Shown here: piece after piece, positions 38,121-48,240 of the stretch
How positions within the stretch are numbered: position 1 is the first letter of the stretch
Layout: every line of letters begins with the position of its first letter
NCBI GenBank assembly: GCA_003615045.1
Contig: ML014153.1
Location: 1-64,000 of the forward strand
Direction of reading: 5' to 3'
Length of the DNA stretch: 64,000 nucleotides
From: Caulochytrium protostelioides
Lineage: Eukaryota; Chytridiomycota; Caulochytriomycetes; Caulochytriales; Caulochytriaceae
Notes under the pieces: model-generated
Databases searched by the model: none
Seen by the model: only the letters and a program-made list of their open reading frames with translations
Told to the model about the DNA's origin: nothing
Made by a program: the position numbers and the translations under genes

Positions 38121-39078
38121 ATGCCGCCGCCCACGCCGCCGCCCGCGCCGGGCTCAGGCGCCCCGGCAGTGAAGGACGACACAGCGTTCCGCCGCACTCG
38201 CACCGCGGGTGCCGAGCCCGCGCCCGAAGACCAGTTCGCTTCGGCGCGTCTGGAGCGCGAACGCCAGGCGCGGCTCGCGGCGGCGCGCGCTGAATTCGCA
38301 CGCGGCGCCGGCGTCGCGCCCGATGCGGACGCCGCGGCGGCCGGCGGCCCCGCCGAGCAGTACCGCTATGTGGGGAAGCGGCGGGAGGCGCTGGATCTGA
38401 ACCGGCTCGCGGGCACGACTCAGCTCGTGGACGCGGGCGCCGCCGCGAGCGCTGCCAGTGCGTCGGTGCTCGCGGGTCCCGGCGCTCGGGTGCCCGGGTC
38501 CAAGAAGAGCCTACCCGGGTTCTACTGCGACGTGTGCGACCGCAACTTCAAGGACAGTATGAACTGGCTCGACCATATCAACAGCCCACGCCATCTCTCG
38601 GCCCTCGGCAAGGATACCAAAGTCGAGCGCGCTTCCTACGAAGATGTGAAGCGGCGGCTGGATCGCTTGGCCCAAACCTTGGCGGCCAATCGTCCGCCGA
38701 CACGACCCTGTAAGCGATGTCTTTGCTTGCTTGTGAACGTTCGTCAAGTCTCTCCAGACTCTGAGCTTGGGTTCATGCTGGATGGATGCTGGCATGCTAA
38801 CGACTCACCTGTGGCTTTTGATTTTTGTGTCATGGGTGATTTTATTGTGGGGGGGACGGTCGATGCCGATCGCTCCGTGGTCTGCAGCGCTCGCGGAACG
38901 CGTCGCGCGGGCGCAGGCGGCCGAGGCTTATGCGGCTCGACGCAAAAAGGAGCGCAAGAAGCAGTCGATCCAGCGCAAAGCGCTGGCTGCGACGGCATCG
39001 CTCGACCACCCTGCGGACGGCGCGAACGATATCGCGGCCATGATGGGCTTTGGCGGCTTTGGATCTACCAAACACTAA
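38121..39078 (+). CDS. ZMAT2: ZMAT2/Snu23-like zinc-finger protein of the U4/U6.U5 tri-snRNP (two exons)
   Basis: Join of 38121-38709 and 38888-39078, 259 residues. Snu23/ZMAT2 sits in the spliceosomal B complex. The U1-type C2H2 finger is FYCDVCDRNF, then SMNWLDHINSPRH, with spacing C-x2-C-x12-H-x5-H. It is followed by the family helix KDTKVERASYEDVKRRLDRL. The second exon gives ERVARAQAAEAYAARRKKER and the hallmark C-terminus MMGFGGFGSTKH. The exon 1 T joins CG of exon 2 to give an in-phase TCG, which supports the splice. The start is the ATG at 38121 (MPPPTPPPAP); the frame opens with GTG at 38088. The N-terminal region is more Ala/Pro-rich than in relatives. Confidence 0.92.
38710..38887 (+). 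other. Intron of ZMAT2 (178 nt)
   Basis: Donor GTAAGCG, acceptor TCTGCAG. Without removal the first exon reads into unrelated sequence, and the conserved C-terminus lies in a different frame. Confidence 0.85.
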
Positions 39079-39241
39079 ACCGCCGACAATCCATTGGGCC
39101 TACGCTGTCCTGGCGCGATACGATGGGTTTGGGCGCGGGGAACTGATGACTTGTTCGATAAATCCTTCAGCCCGTGCGGGTACTGGATAAGGACACAATA
39201 GCTATTTATGGATGTATATACGGATGTAGAGAGAGCCATGT

Positions 39242-39898
39242 TTAGGATTGGGGCTTCTTGGTGCCGTATTTAGAGCGACCGTTGGTGCGGCCGACGACGC
39301 CCTGGCAGTCGAGGGCGCCGCGAATGATCTTGTACTTCACACCGGGACAGTCCTTCACCGACCCGCCGCGGACCAGCACTACTGAGTGCTCCTGGACGTT
39401 GTGGCCCTCGCCGGGAATATAAGCGATGATCGACTTGCCGGTGGTCAGCCGCACGCGCGCGACCTTACGCTGGGCGGAGTTGGGCTTACGCGGTTTCACC
39501 GTGTACACCTTAACGCAGACGCCGCGGCGCTGCGGACAGCTGTCGAGCGCGGGCGTATTGGACACGCGCGGCTTGACCTTGCGGCACCCGCGCATGACCT
39601 GGTTCAGCGTCGCGTACGCCCGGGTGGCCGACGGCGCCGCCGCTGAGGTCCATGCGCTTCGCGGAAGCGCCGTTGCCAGGAGCGGTGGTGGCGATTGCCG
39701 GGCGGCCGTGGCCGCGGCCGTGGTGACGGCCGAGAAACCGCGAGACGGCGCCGTCCATGCCGAGAGCACAGGCCGCGTCGCGGCGAGAGTCGCGAAACGG
39801 ACGGCCGGCAGCGCCGACATCATGGAGGCCGAGGTGACCTGCCGCCTGGCGGCGGCGGCCGCGCGGAGGCCGATCTGGCTCGGGAGCCAAGCAAGCAT
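39242..39898 (-). CDS. MRPS12: Mitochondrial ribosomal protein uS12m
   Basis: 218 residues. The core (about 97-215) is a full uS12 protein: [20 protein letters not shown], then [60 protein letters not shown] and [17 protein letters not shown]. uS12 lies at the decoding centre of the small subunit. The N-terminal 95 residues are Ala/Arg/Ser-rich with almost no acidic residues, a long mitochondrial targeting sequence, which separates it from cytosolic uS12 (eS23 type). It converges with ZMAT2, 163 bp apart. Confidence 0.97.
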   Translation of the reverse strand: MLAWLPSQIGLRAAAAARRQVTSASMMSALPAVRFATLAATRPVLSAWTAPSRGFSAVTTAAATAARQSPPPLLATALPRSAWTSAAAPSATRAYATLNQVMRGCRKVKPRVSNTPALDSCPQRRGVCVKVYTVKPRKPNSAQRKVARVRLTTGKSIIAYIPGEGHNVQEHSVVLVRGGSVKDCPGVKYKIIRGALDCQGVVGRTNGRSKYGTKKPQS

Positions 39899-41595
39899 CG
39901 CGCGTTGGTGGTGCTCGAGCAGGTCGGCCTAATGAAGGAGCCGTGGGACGACGTGGGACGACGACGACGACGAGCGACGCGGCACGGGACGCGAGGCGCA
40001 GTCGTCCAAGCGGTCTACGCTGTACGACGCGGCGCGGCCGGTGGCGTTACCACGAGCGGTACCCTCGTATGGTGGTGGAATTAACGATGCGGCGCGGGCG
40101 TCGCGGAGGCGGCAACGGCAGCGGCAGCGGCAGCGGCGGCCAATCGCAGAGCGCCGTGAGTGAAAAAGGAGACGGTGGCCGCGTCGGAGTCTGACTCGGG
40201 AGGGAAGATGGGACGGCTCACCGGCATGCGAACGGTCCGCCCCACAGTCAGCCATTGCAGACGTGGTGCTCGCGTCGTGCTGTGAGTTTGGAGTCTCTTG
40301 AAGGGGAACGTGGGATTGTCTTTCATCGGCGAAACGAGCCGACGCACCGACTCGGCTGGCGCTCCTTGTGGTTGCTGGGGCGCAGGTGCGAGGACGAAGG
40401 CGTGACGCCCGAGAGCGGCTCGTGGCGTGCGGGGCCCTCGGCAGGTGCTCGACCCGGCTGGTGCTTGGCAAGTACCGATGTCGATCCCATCTTGAGGGCT
40501 CGCGTCGCTTCTCCTTCTCAAAGGGTGGTTGCATCCCAGCCGATCCACGCTATCATCTGGTATACCCGCCTTACCGATGGTCATGCTGCATTTTTGCATC
40601 ATACGGCGACAACAGACCATGACTCACACCCAAGACAGAGGCTTTATTCGCGCGCGTCCTGCACCACGGTCCGAGGCAACGGCGGCGTCAGGGAGTCGTG
40701 GAATCATGGAGGCACACAGGAGACCCCGATCGAAAAGCAGTGATGCTGATGAGAATCGGTTCGTCGTCGTCGTCGTCGTAATCGCCCCGATGGGTTATAC
40801 TCGCTGGTGTGATGTCGCTCGCCGGCTGTCGTGATGACGGCATGTCGGAGATGGCGTGGCGACGGCAGGCCGCGCGGTCCCGACCCCACGGCACGAGCCC
40901 CAAGCCGCGTGCGATGCGCCGCGCTGGGCCGTCCAGCCCAGCCAGGCGGGACCCGCCGCGCCCACCTCCGGCTGGCCGGCGGAGAAAATCATCGCGGGGC
41001 TGAATCCCGTGACCCAGCGGAGTTGGTCACGCCCGCCTCGTCGCCGTCGCCGTCGCCACGGCTGTTCGGCCCACGTCGCCGCCTCGATCCTGCAGAGACC
41101 GCCTTGGAGCAGGAGCAGGGGGTCTGCGGGCAGGAGCGGCGAGCGCGAAGCAGGCAGGCGGGCAGCACGGGCCGACGGTCGGGCTGAGCCGTGGCCGCGA
41201 GCGCTTTTTGCAAATCCGGTCGAGAGCCGTGTGAGGATGATGCCGCTCTGGCTTTAACTAGGTTTCTCCGTCAGGCCTGGGCGAGCAGGAGCAGGACGAG
41301 ACGAGACGGACCACGACAGGCGGACCTGCCGACAGCATCGACGAAGCGAGATATCATCTAGCGCGGTATTGCTGACCCACGCCTGTTTTGGCTCTACGTG
41401 ACACTCTCCCGAGACCTGGACCTGGACCCTGCGATTCACGGACGCTCCGCCCTGCAAACCCGTGAAGCGGCGTCTTGCTATCGCCGACTGGCACTCGCAT
41501 CGGCGCTTCTCCCTTCTCCTGCTCCCGAACGTATCGCATCGTCTGCAACGATTCCTGCCGCTACGATTCCCGCCGCTACGATTCCCGCCGCTACG
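39899..41595. other. Intergenic between divergent MRPS12 and RRP1
   Basis: About 1.7 kb with short GGCAGC/GGC runs (about 40111-40139), otherwise nothing recognised. It must hold both promoters. Confidence 0.5.
41550..41594 (+). repeat. 15-bp tandem repeat, three units, abutting the RRP1 start codon
   Basis: Units GATTCCTGCCGCTAC, GATTCCCGCCGCTAC and GATTCCCGCCGCTAC are followed directly by GATGGCC. The start ATG falls where a fourth unit would begin. Confidence 0.95.
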
Positions 41596-43608
41596 ATGGC
41601 CAAAAAGACGGTGGCCCCAATGGCCGACGGCGAGGTCGTCAAGGGCCTCGGCAAGCGGCTCGCGCACGCTGACAAGGCCACGCGCGATGAGGGCTTCAAG
41701 GCTCTCAAGGCCTACTTGCGGCAGTCGGCCGACGCCCCCGAGTCCGATACCGTGCTGCGGTCCAAGTTTATGAAAATCTGGAAAGCCCTGTTCTACTGCT
41801 TTTGGATGTGCGACAAAATTCCGGTCCAGCTCGAGCTCTCGCACCGCATGGGCCAACTCGTCAACACCCTCACCGCGCGCTCGGCGTTTGTCTTCTGGGA
41901 GTGCTACCAACTCACCTTCGCCCGCGAGTGGGAGGGGGTCGACAAGTGGCGCGTGAACAAGTTCTACAAGCTGATGCGCGACATGCAGCAAGGCATGTTC
42001 GTCTTCCTCGGCCGGCGCCAGTGGGCGCTCGAATACATCCTGAAGTACAACCGCGTGATGGCCACCTACGGCCCCGTATGCCCGATTCAGACCCCGAAGG
42101 GGCTGATCAAGCCCTATCCGTTAAGTCTCCGCGTGCTGTACCTCGACATGCTGATTCCGCAGCTGCGCGAGGCCATGAACCTGCTCCAGGTGTACGCGTT
42201 GCAACAGGCCGGCAAGCCGTCCCACGCGACGGCCGAGGCCCTCGATACGGCGCAGCGCGCGGCCCTCGCCTGCACAACCGAAGCCTTCATGACCCTGCTC
42301 ACGCCCGTCGTCGACTTTATTGTCGTGTTTAACAACCCGGTGATGACTAAGCATGCCAAGGAGAACTTCTACAATGATCTCATTGAAGCCGCCAAGGAGC
42401 AGGTCGAGATGGCCGCCGCCGGCGAGATCGACCCAGCGCTGCCGGCCGGCGACCGCTGGGCCCTGCCCATTTCAGAGATCCGCGACTTGCTGTTCGCCCG
42501 CGGCTCCGCCACCCACGCCTCGCTCAACGTCGGCGAGGTCTACCCGCTGCCCACCGGTGAGCTCGGCACCCTCAAGCAGGGCGACGCCGCCCGCAAGGAG
42601 CTCGAGCTCCTGATCCCGCGGACCCCGCTATCCAACGCACACCGCACCCTGCTCTACGCCGGCTACACGGCGCTCAACCCGCTCGCCGACAAGCCGCTCA
42701 CGCGCCCCGTCGTGTACGTGAAGACCGAAGAGACCCCGCGCACCGTGCGCAAGCGCCAGAGCCCGGCGGCCCTCCGCCGCAAAGAGCGCCGTGACGCCTT
42801 GCTCGCGGCGCAACGCCAGCGCCAACCATCGTCCGCATCCGCATCGGCCGACGACGCCGTCGCGGGAACGGCCGCTGCGGCCGCAGAAGCCGACGCTGCT
42901 GCTGCGCCTACGGACGCTGAGACCGAGCCGTCGCCTGAATTCCTGACGCCCACGACCTCCCCGACCAAACCGATCTTCCCGCTCACTGCGTCGTCGTCGT
43001 CGTCGTCGTCATCGTCATCGTCAGCGGCGGCCACATCCGCCTCGCGATCAAAACGCAAGGCTCCGGCTTCTGAGCCGTCGCCTCTGGACGCGGCCGAATT
43101 CGTCGATGCGCCGCCGCTGGAAGCTGACACGATGGACGCCGACTTCGCTGTGCTCGACGGCGCGGCGGCGGACGCCGACGCTGCGAAGAAGGCCGCGTCG
43201 CGGATCGGGACGCCGCTGGCCATGGTCAAGCGCGCCATCAAGAAGGCCCGCAAGAACCCCAAGCGCTCCAAAGGCTTCGAGGTGACCGAGACGCCCGAGG
43301 AGGCCGCCGCGGCGGCGACGACCTCGGCCCCGGACGTGGCGGCCGCGGTCGCGACCGCCGCCGTGGCCACAAAGACCACGACGACAGAGACCACGACGAC
43401 GGTGTCGCCGTCCACCCCGACGTCGTCGACGACGACGACCATGACGACCGAGACCGAGACGCGCGTGAAGCGCAATGTGATGTGGGGCCACAACAAATCC
43501 CGCGCCTTCCACAAGACCGATGCCATCGTGCCCGCGGGCAAGCCGGTACCCAGCAAGACGAGCCACGTCATCAAGGCGCTGAAGGGCGTCTTGAAACGCA
43601 ACACTTGA
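41596..43608 (+). CDS. RRP1: Rrp1/NNP-1 nucleolar ribosome-biogenesis protein
   Basis: 670 residues from the ATG at 41596; the frame is open upstream, but only through a 15-bp repeat. Rrp1 (human RRP1/RRP1B) acts in 27S pre-rRNA processing for the large subunit. The NOP52 domain (about 12-240) shows LAHADKATRDEGFKALKAYL, then KIWKALFYCFWMCDKIPVQL, FVFWECYQLTFAREWEGVDK and WRVNKFYKLMRDMQQGMFVF. Residues 375-610 are low complexity, with a poly-Ser run (about 470-480), basic patches and Thr-rich tracts. The extreme C-terminus, residues 625-670, looks conserved: RNVMWGHNKSRAFHKTDAIV, then KALKGVLKRNT. It resembles the PP1-binding end of human RRP1B. No intron. Confidence 0.93.
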   Translation: MAKKTVAPMADGEVVKGLGKRLAHADKATRDEGFKALKAYLRQSADAPESDTVLRSKFMKIWKALFYCFWMCDKIPVQLELSHRMGQLVNTLTARSAFVFWECYQLTFAREWEGVDKWRVNKFYKLMRDMQQGMFVFLGRRQWALEYILKYNRVMATYGPVCPIQTPKGLIKPYPLSLRVLYLDMLIPQLREAMNLLQVYALQQAGKPSHATAEALDTAQRAALACTTEAFMTLLTPVVDFIVVFNNPVMTKHAKENFYNDLIEAAKEQVEMAAAGEIDPALPAGDRWALPISEIRDLLFARGSATHASLNVGEVYPLPTGELGTLKQGDAARKELELLIPRTPLSNAHRTLLYAGYTALNPLADKPLTRPVVYVKTEETPRTVRKRQSPAALRRKERRDALLAAQRQRQPSSASASADDAVAGTAAAAAEADAAAAPTDAETEPSPEFLTPTTSPTKPIFPLTASSSSSSSSSSSAAATSASRSKRKAPASEPSPLDAAEFVDAPPLEADTMDADFAVLDGAAADADAAKKAASRIGTPLAMVKRAIKKARKNPKRSKGFEVTETPEEAAAAATTSAPDVAAAVATAAVATKTTTTETTTTVSPSTPTSSTTTTMTTETETRVKRNVMWGHNKSRAFHKTDAIVPAGKPVPSKTSHVIKALKGVLKRNT

Positions 43609-44078
43609 GTCTGCTTCGCGCGACTCGGATCGTTTCAATATATAGGATTCTTAAATTAGAGAAAGGTGAGGAAAACGCGTGCGAATGGGACGACGGCCAC
43701 GGAGTTGTGGTGATCCTATAGAAGCGAAAAGGCCTCTTTCCCGAAACAAGCGAAGCAGAAACAAGATCAGGGCTGGATGGAGACGAAGATCATCATCGCA
43801 GGAGCCGCTTCGTCAACCATAAATAATAAGGGTGAGGAAGCACCGAAACTGCTGATCTCGAGGAAGAGCCCCCCATCGGCATCGTTCTGCATGAGGTCCA
43901 ATCAAACAAGAAAAGAGAAAAGAGAAAACGGAAACCAAGAAAACGGAAACAACAGCAAGCGAACGCATCGGCGAACGCATACGTACGAAGGAGAAACGAT
44001 TGAAAACTTGAGAAGGTCGGCGCAGAGGCGGGGTTCGCCACGCGCGATCGGATGGTTGTCTTCCTTGTATTCATCCGG
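43609..44078. other. Convergent 3' regions of RRP1 and the ceramidase gene
   Basis: AT-richer than its surroundings, with TTCAATATATAGG just after the RRP1 stop and several A-runs on the plus strand. It probably holds both polyadenylation regions. No gene. Confidence 0.5.
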
Positions 44079-45176
44079 TTAGTTGGAGTCATTTGAGTCA
44101 CTCTGGTAGCCGTTGCGCCGCGGGTGGTGGCCGTTGCCGAGACCGTTGGTGGCCTGTGCATCGCCGAGCAGCGCCGAGCGCTCGGTAAAGACGTGAGCGG
44201 GTACGGCCATCGAGGCGCCGGATTGCTTGCGCTTACTCGGCCCGGGAACGACGGCCGGCAGCTTGCCACTGGGCCCCTCAACCTGGACGGCGACAAGGAC
44301 CCAGAAGCGGGTGACGATCCGCGAGCGGTAGCCGTTCTGCTCGGTGCGGTGGTTGAGCAGGATGATGATGAGCACATAGAGACCGGTCGAGATGAGGCAG
44401 TGCCAGAACGCGTGGAGTTGAGGGTTGACGGGCAGCACCCAGCCACCCCGAGATGCGTGGTGGTGGGAGACGCCGCCGTCGGCGGTCGGGTTCAGGTATT
44501 GGCAGGAAAGCATGTCAGTGAGCCAGGAGATGCCTGCGCCTGCGAGCAGGAGCATGCCATAGCGGTAGAGGCGGAAGGAAGGGTCGACGACGCCGGAGGC
44601 GCGGGAGGCCTCGATGCGGTCGCGGTAGATGCCGTAACCGTGGTATAAGCAGTACAGCAGCGAGGACATCCACGTGCCCGCAAACACAATGAACTGGCGA
44701 GGCCCGGCTTCCTCAAGCACGTGCGCCGTTAGCTGGATGATCGTGAGCAGGACGATGCCTGTGGCGACGATGCGGCGGCGGGTATTGGAGAGCTGGTGGC
44801 GCATGTCGGCGAGGATAAAGACAAAGGCATTGGTCGAAATGAGCATGGGCAGCTCGTCCCAGGCCTGGGTGGCGCGCACGAGGGTGCCGTGGAACGCGAG
44901 GGAGCCGAGGCCGACAATCATGATGCTCACGAAGGCGAGTTTGAATCGCTTCTCGGCCCAGGGATGCAAGAAGATGCCGAGGAACCCAATAAAGAACATG
45001 GCCAAGCTGGAGATGGCGTTCCAGAACTCTGCCAGAAAGGGCGAGACTTCGTAGTTGGTTTCGCAGAAGTCGACGCTGGAAGTGACGGGGCCCCAGTAGC
45101 CGGAGAGCATGGCGCTCGGGTTTGCCCGGAAGAACGGGCTAAAAGCGAACCCGAATCCGGGATCTTCCTCGATCAT
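44079..45176 (-). CDS. Alkaline ceramidase (ACER/YPC1 family)
   Basis: 365 residues, with seven hydrophobic segments. Alkaline ceramidases cut ceramide to sphingoid base and fatty acid in ER/Golgi membranes. Active-site pieces are all present: S92 and H96 (GLGSLAFHGTL), D107 (QAWDELPML), and the paired histidines H255 and H259 (NPQLHAFWHC), matching the Zn-binding set. The Ca-site motif DFCETNYEVSPFLAEFWNAI (36-55) gives D36, E39, N41 and E50. A hydrophilic Ser/Asn-rich tail of about 60 residues extends the C-terminus. Two starts are possible, the first ATG used here (45176) or MLSGYWGP at residue 23. The latter matches relatives better in length. Confidence 0.95.
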   Translation of the reverse strand: MIEEDPGFGFAFSPFFRANPSAMLSGYWGPVTSSVDFCETNYEVSPFLAEFWNAISSLAMFFIGFLGIFLHPWAEKRFKLAFVSIMIVGLGSLAFHGTLVRATQAWDELPMLISTNAFVFILADMRHQLSNTRRRIVATGIVLLTIIQLTAHVLEEAGPRQFIVFAGTWMSSLLYCLYHGYGIYRDRIEASRASGVVDPSFRLYRYGMLLLAGAGISWLTDMLSCQYLNPTADGGVSHHHASRGGWVLPVNPQLHAFWHCLISTGLYVLIIILLNHRTEQNGYRSRIVTRFWVLVAVQVEGPSGKLPAVVPGPSKRKQSGASMAVPAHVFTERSALLGDAQATNGLGNGHHPRRNGYQSDSNDSN

Positions 45177-48100
45177 GGCGCCGACGACACCGAGCTGATG
45201 CGCGAGAAGGCAACTAAAGGGGACAAGACTGATCCAGCGGATAGAGCGGAGCTCGTTTGACTCTGCAGACCGATGCTCTCGTGGGAAAAAAAATTAACGC
45301 GGCGAATAAATGGCACACCCCTGAGGTCGGAGCGCTTCGAGCCAAGCTGATCGAAGATAGGAGTGCTGCGAGCGGCGTATGCCGTGGTCAAATCCGATGA
45401 CACTAATCGATCCGCAGGCCGAGAGCGAAAGCCGTGAAAAGTCCGCTGAGACGTCTACAAAGTCTACCAAGGCGATCGCCAGCACGGAACCTCCGAGCGG
45501 ATCCAACAAAAGCAACGTAGGCCAGGCCGAGCAATACGAGATCGCGGTGGACTCCGAATTTCCGATGGCCAGCGATCGTCGAGTGCCAGGTATGTTTCAC
45601 GCAACGAATGATGCTTGCGACGCACCACAGTACAGTGCTGTGAAGACAGAGTGGCGCTGTCCGCTCGCTGTCGGTGTGGAGTCGGGAGGAGCGGCGGTGG
45701 CGGTGGTAGCGCTAGCCGGAGCGACCACGGGAGCGGGACTTTCTGCGTGACGAAAGGGGCAGTCGTGCGTGGCGCTGCGCGTGGGGTGTGCGTGTCACTC
45801 GTCAGAGGCAAGCCGATCGTCCTTTCTCTCTGATTCCCGATGGCTGAGCCTGGCGGAGCTTGACTCCGCTCCATCCTTCACCGGCGCTTACTCGGACACG
45901 GCTTTCACCGCCGCTCGGGTCGCCCGGGCCTGCCTCCGATGGGAGGCACTCCTTATATAGACTTCCATCGGCGGGCATTGGCGACGCCAACGGCTGCTCG
46001 CTGACGTCCGTGCCGCTCCTGCACATGTCAGCGGGCGGTCCTGGAGGGGACATCCACCCAGACGGGTCATGCGAGCACCCGAGCCCCTTCTCGGCTGATC
46101 GCCATGGCGCCACCCAGTGGCGGAGGTCCCGCCACCCGGTGGGGGGAAGTGTGACCGCCGGCTGCAGGTGTGCCTTGCATGGAACCACATGCGCCATGGA
46201 ATCGATCGTTTTCATGAACCTGTTTCCAAAGTACACCCGGGCCGTCAGGCCCCGACAAACCGAACGAACGCCGCTCCCGGAGAATCCCGGGGATGTCCCT
46301 CACCCCGCCTGAACTTTCAGATTCACCCCGTCCGTCGACCAGCGAGCCAAGCGTGCCGGCCATCCACCTGGTGCCACCTGATCCGGCCCGAGTCGAGACC
46401 GGCGCCGCTAACGCCGCTCGAGCGCCATCTCGCATGACCTGGCCACGTCTGGTTTGATGGGAGGCGACGGATGGTCTGCCTAGGGCGAGCGGCAGCCAAG
46501 ACATACCCTCTTTCGTAGCTGATCGCTAATTTTCGAGGCCCACAAGGCTCGATTTGGCAGCGGCACCGCCACTAGGCGCCTCCCGGGTCGGAGGCCAAGA
46601 GGCCCCTTCACCCGCTGCGGCCGTGGCCGCGCGCTCACGGGGCCTCGCACACGCCGAACGAGTGACCCCGACGCCCAGAAGCTTCGATTCCTACCCGATC
46701 AGATGATGCGGTGTCGAATGGCAGGCGGCAGGGACCAGTTCGCCGGCCCTTCTTTCGCCGGGCCTGAAAGAGACGATGCTGGCGGCGGCGGCGGCGGCGG
46801 GCGAACGGGTGGACCGACAAGCCGCTCGGTCCCTTTCTTGCCTCCCCGTCCTCCCTCTTGTTGAAGGGGCAGGACGGGACCACAGCCGAGGGATCAAGTA
46901 TCATCGGACGTCGATCACGCCATCCCGCTATCGTCTACAGCGAGCACATCACCCCACCGAGTCGGGACCGCCCGGGAGTAGGTGAGGAGTACGACCCGAT
47001 CAGTGGTCCACGGCCCGGAACGGCGAGGTGGCGGACGGCGTCGTCTCTCGGCGGGTCGAAGGCACTTCGGTCATGCCAGTTTCCCTCGGCTTGTTCCGCT
47101 TCTTCGTGAATGAACCTATTTCAAGAGCCGCCCCTAGCCTTTTCCTTGGCTGTTCTGCCCCGCGTGTTTCGGACCTCGTCGTCCAACGGGAAAAACTGGG
47201 CTCTTCCCAAATGTCCATGGCTTCTTGAACAAGCTTATAATCGCAAGCTGCGCGGCATTCTCGGCAGCATCGGGCACGCAGGAGGACAACCGATGATTCG
47301 AATGACCTGATGGATTCTATGACGGACTCTCAGCCGGCATCTAACATGAAAGGCTGACACACGAGTTTATATCCTACTAAATATGTTCGCAATCATGCCA
47401 TCTTGGCTTGGTTTCACTGCCCAAAAGCTTGGCTCCACCGCGCTGAAGACAATCGAAAAGGTAAACTGGACTATCGTGGAACTGAAGCTATCTTCCAAGG
47501 GTATCCTGATGGACTGAAAGGCTAACGATTCCTCCGACTGAATGATCTCCGTGTGGTTCACCCTCGAGACGCTGTGCTTCGGGAAGACAAATTCCCAGGA
47601 GTAGCGACTACTGATCATGCTGGCAGCACGGCAACGTGAGAGCTGGAGCCGATGCAGAGTTGGATATCAGTATTGTTGCCGCGCTCACGCGTCCGAGAGA
47701 ATTGTGTCGGTGACCTCTACCCCCTGTTCCTAACCAGCGCCGTCGTTGTCTGGTATGCCAGGCGTGACTCTTGCTGCTCTTGTGCATTTTGGGGCCCTTG
47801 GGGCTTCTTTTGACTCCTGTCCGGCCTATCCCGGGGGACTTCCCATCCCCCTGCCCCAGCTAGCCGCCCGCCAATCTCCTGCGCTGGTATCACGGGCACC
47901 ATGGCCCCCAAGTCCTGCAGCCTTCCTGGGCCAACCGACACTTAATAACACATTCACAACAGCCACAATTCCTGTTTAGATCACCCGCTCGGTTATTACC
48001 GAGACGACTGACTCCCTCGGCATCAGCGTCGGCAGCGCTGACAACCCCGGCATGGTCAGCGTCCCCGCGAAGCTTCATCGACTCGACCGCCCCGATAAGC

Positions 48101-48240
48101 GGCGCAAGGATTGAATGGAGACGGTGGCCAAGGCTGTGCTGCTGAAGCACTGGCCAGGCAACGGCAAATAGCGGGTTCGAGATGCCACGTGCGTGCGCGT
48201 GGATACCTTCTCTCATATATCCCGTCAACCTGGAAAAAAA
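45177..48240. other. Gene-poor stretch with a low-GC island
   Basis: About 3 kb between the ceramidase start and the UBE2T stop. A TATATAA on the minus strand (45952-45958) has no convincing gene behind it. A plus-strand frame at 45379-45750 (123 codons) is hydrophilic but unrecognised. From about 47310 to 47640 GC falls clearly below the rest; a 44-codon frame (47382-47516) lies there. Nothing can be named. Confidence 0.45.

Noticed and set aside
45379-45750. 123-codon plus-strand frame starting at an ATG
   Set aside because: Hydrophilic start but no motif, no conserved context, and an overlapping minus-strand frame of equal length. Not enough to call a gene.
45952-45958. TATATAA on the minus strand as ceramidase promoter
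   Set aside because: It lies about 780 bp from the ceramidase ATG, much farther than the other TATA-gene spacings here, and no gene follows it closely.
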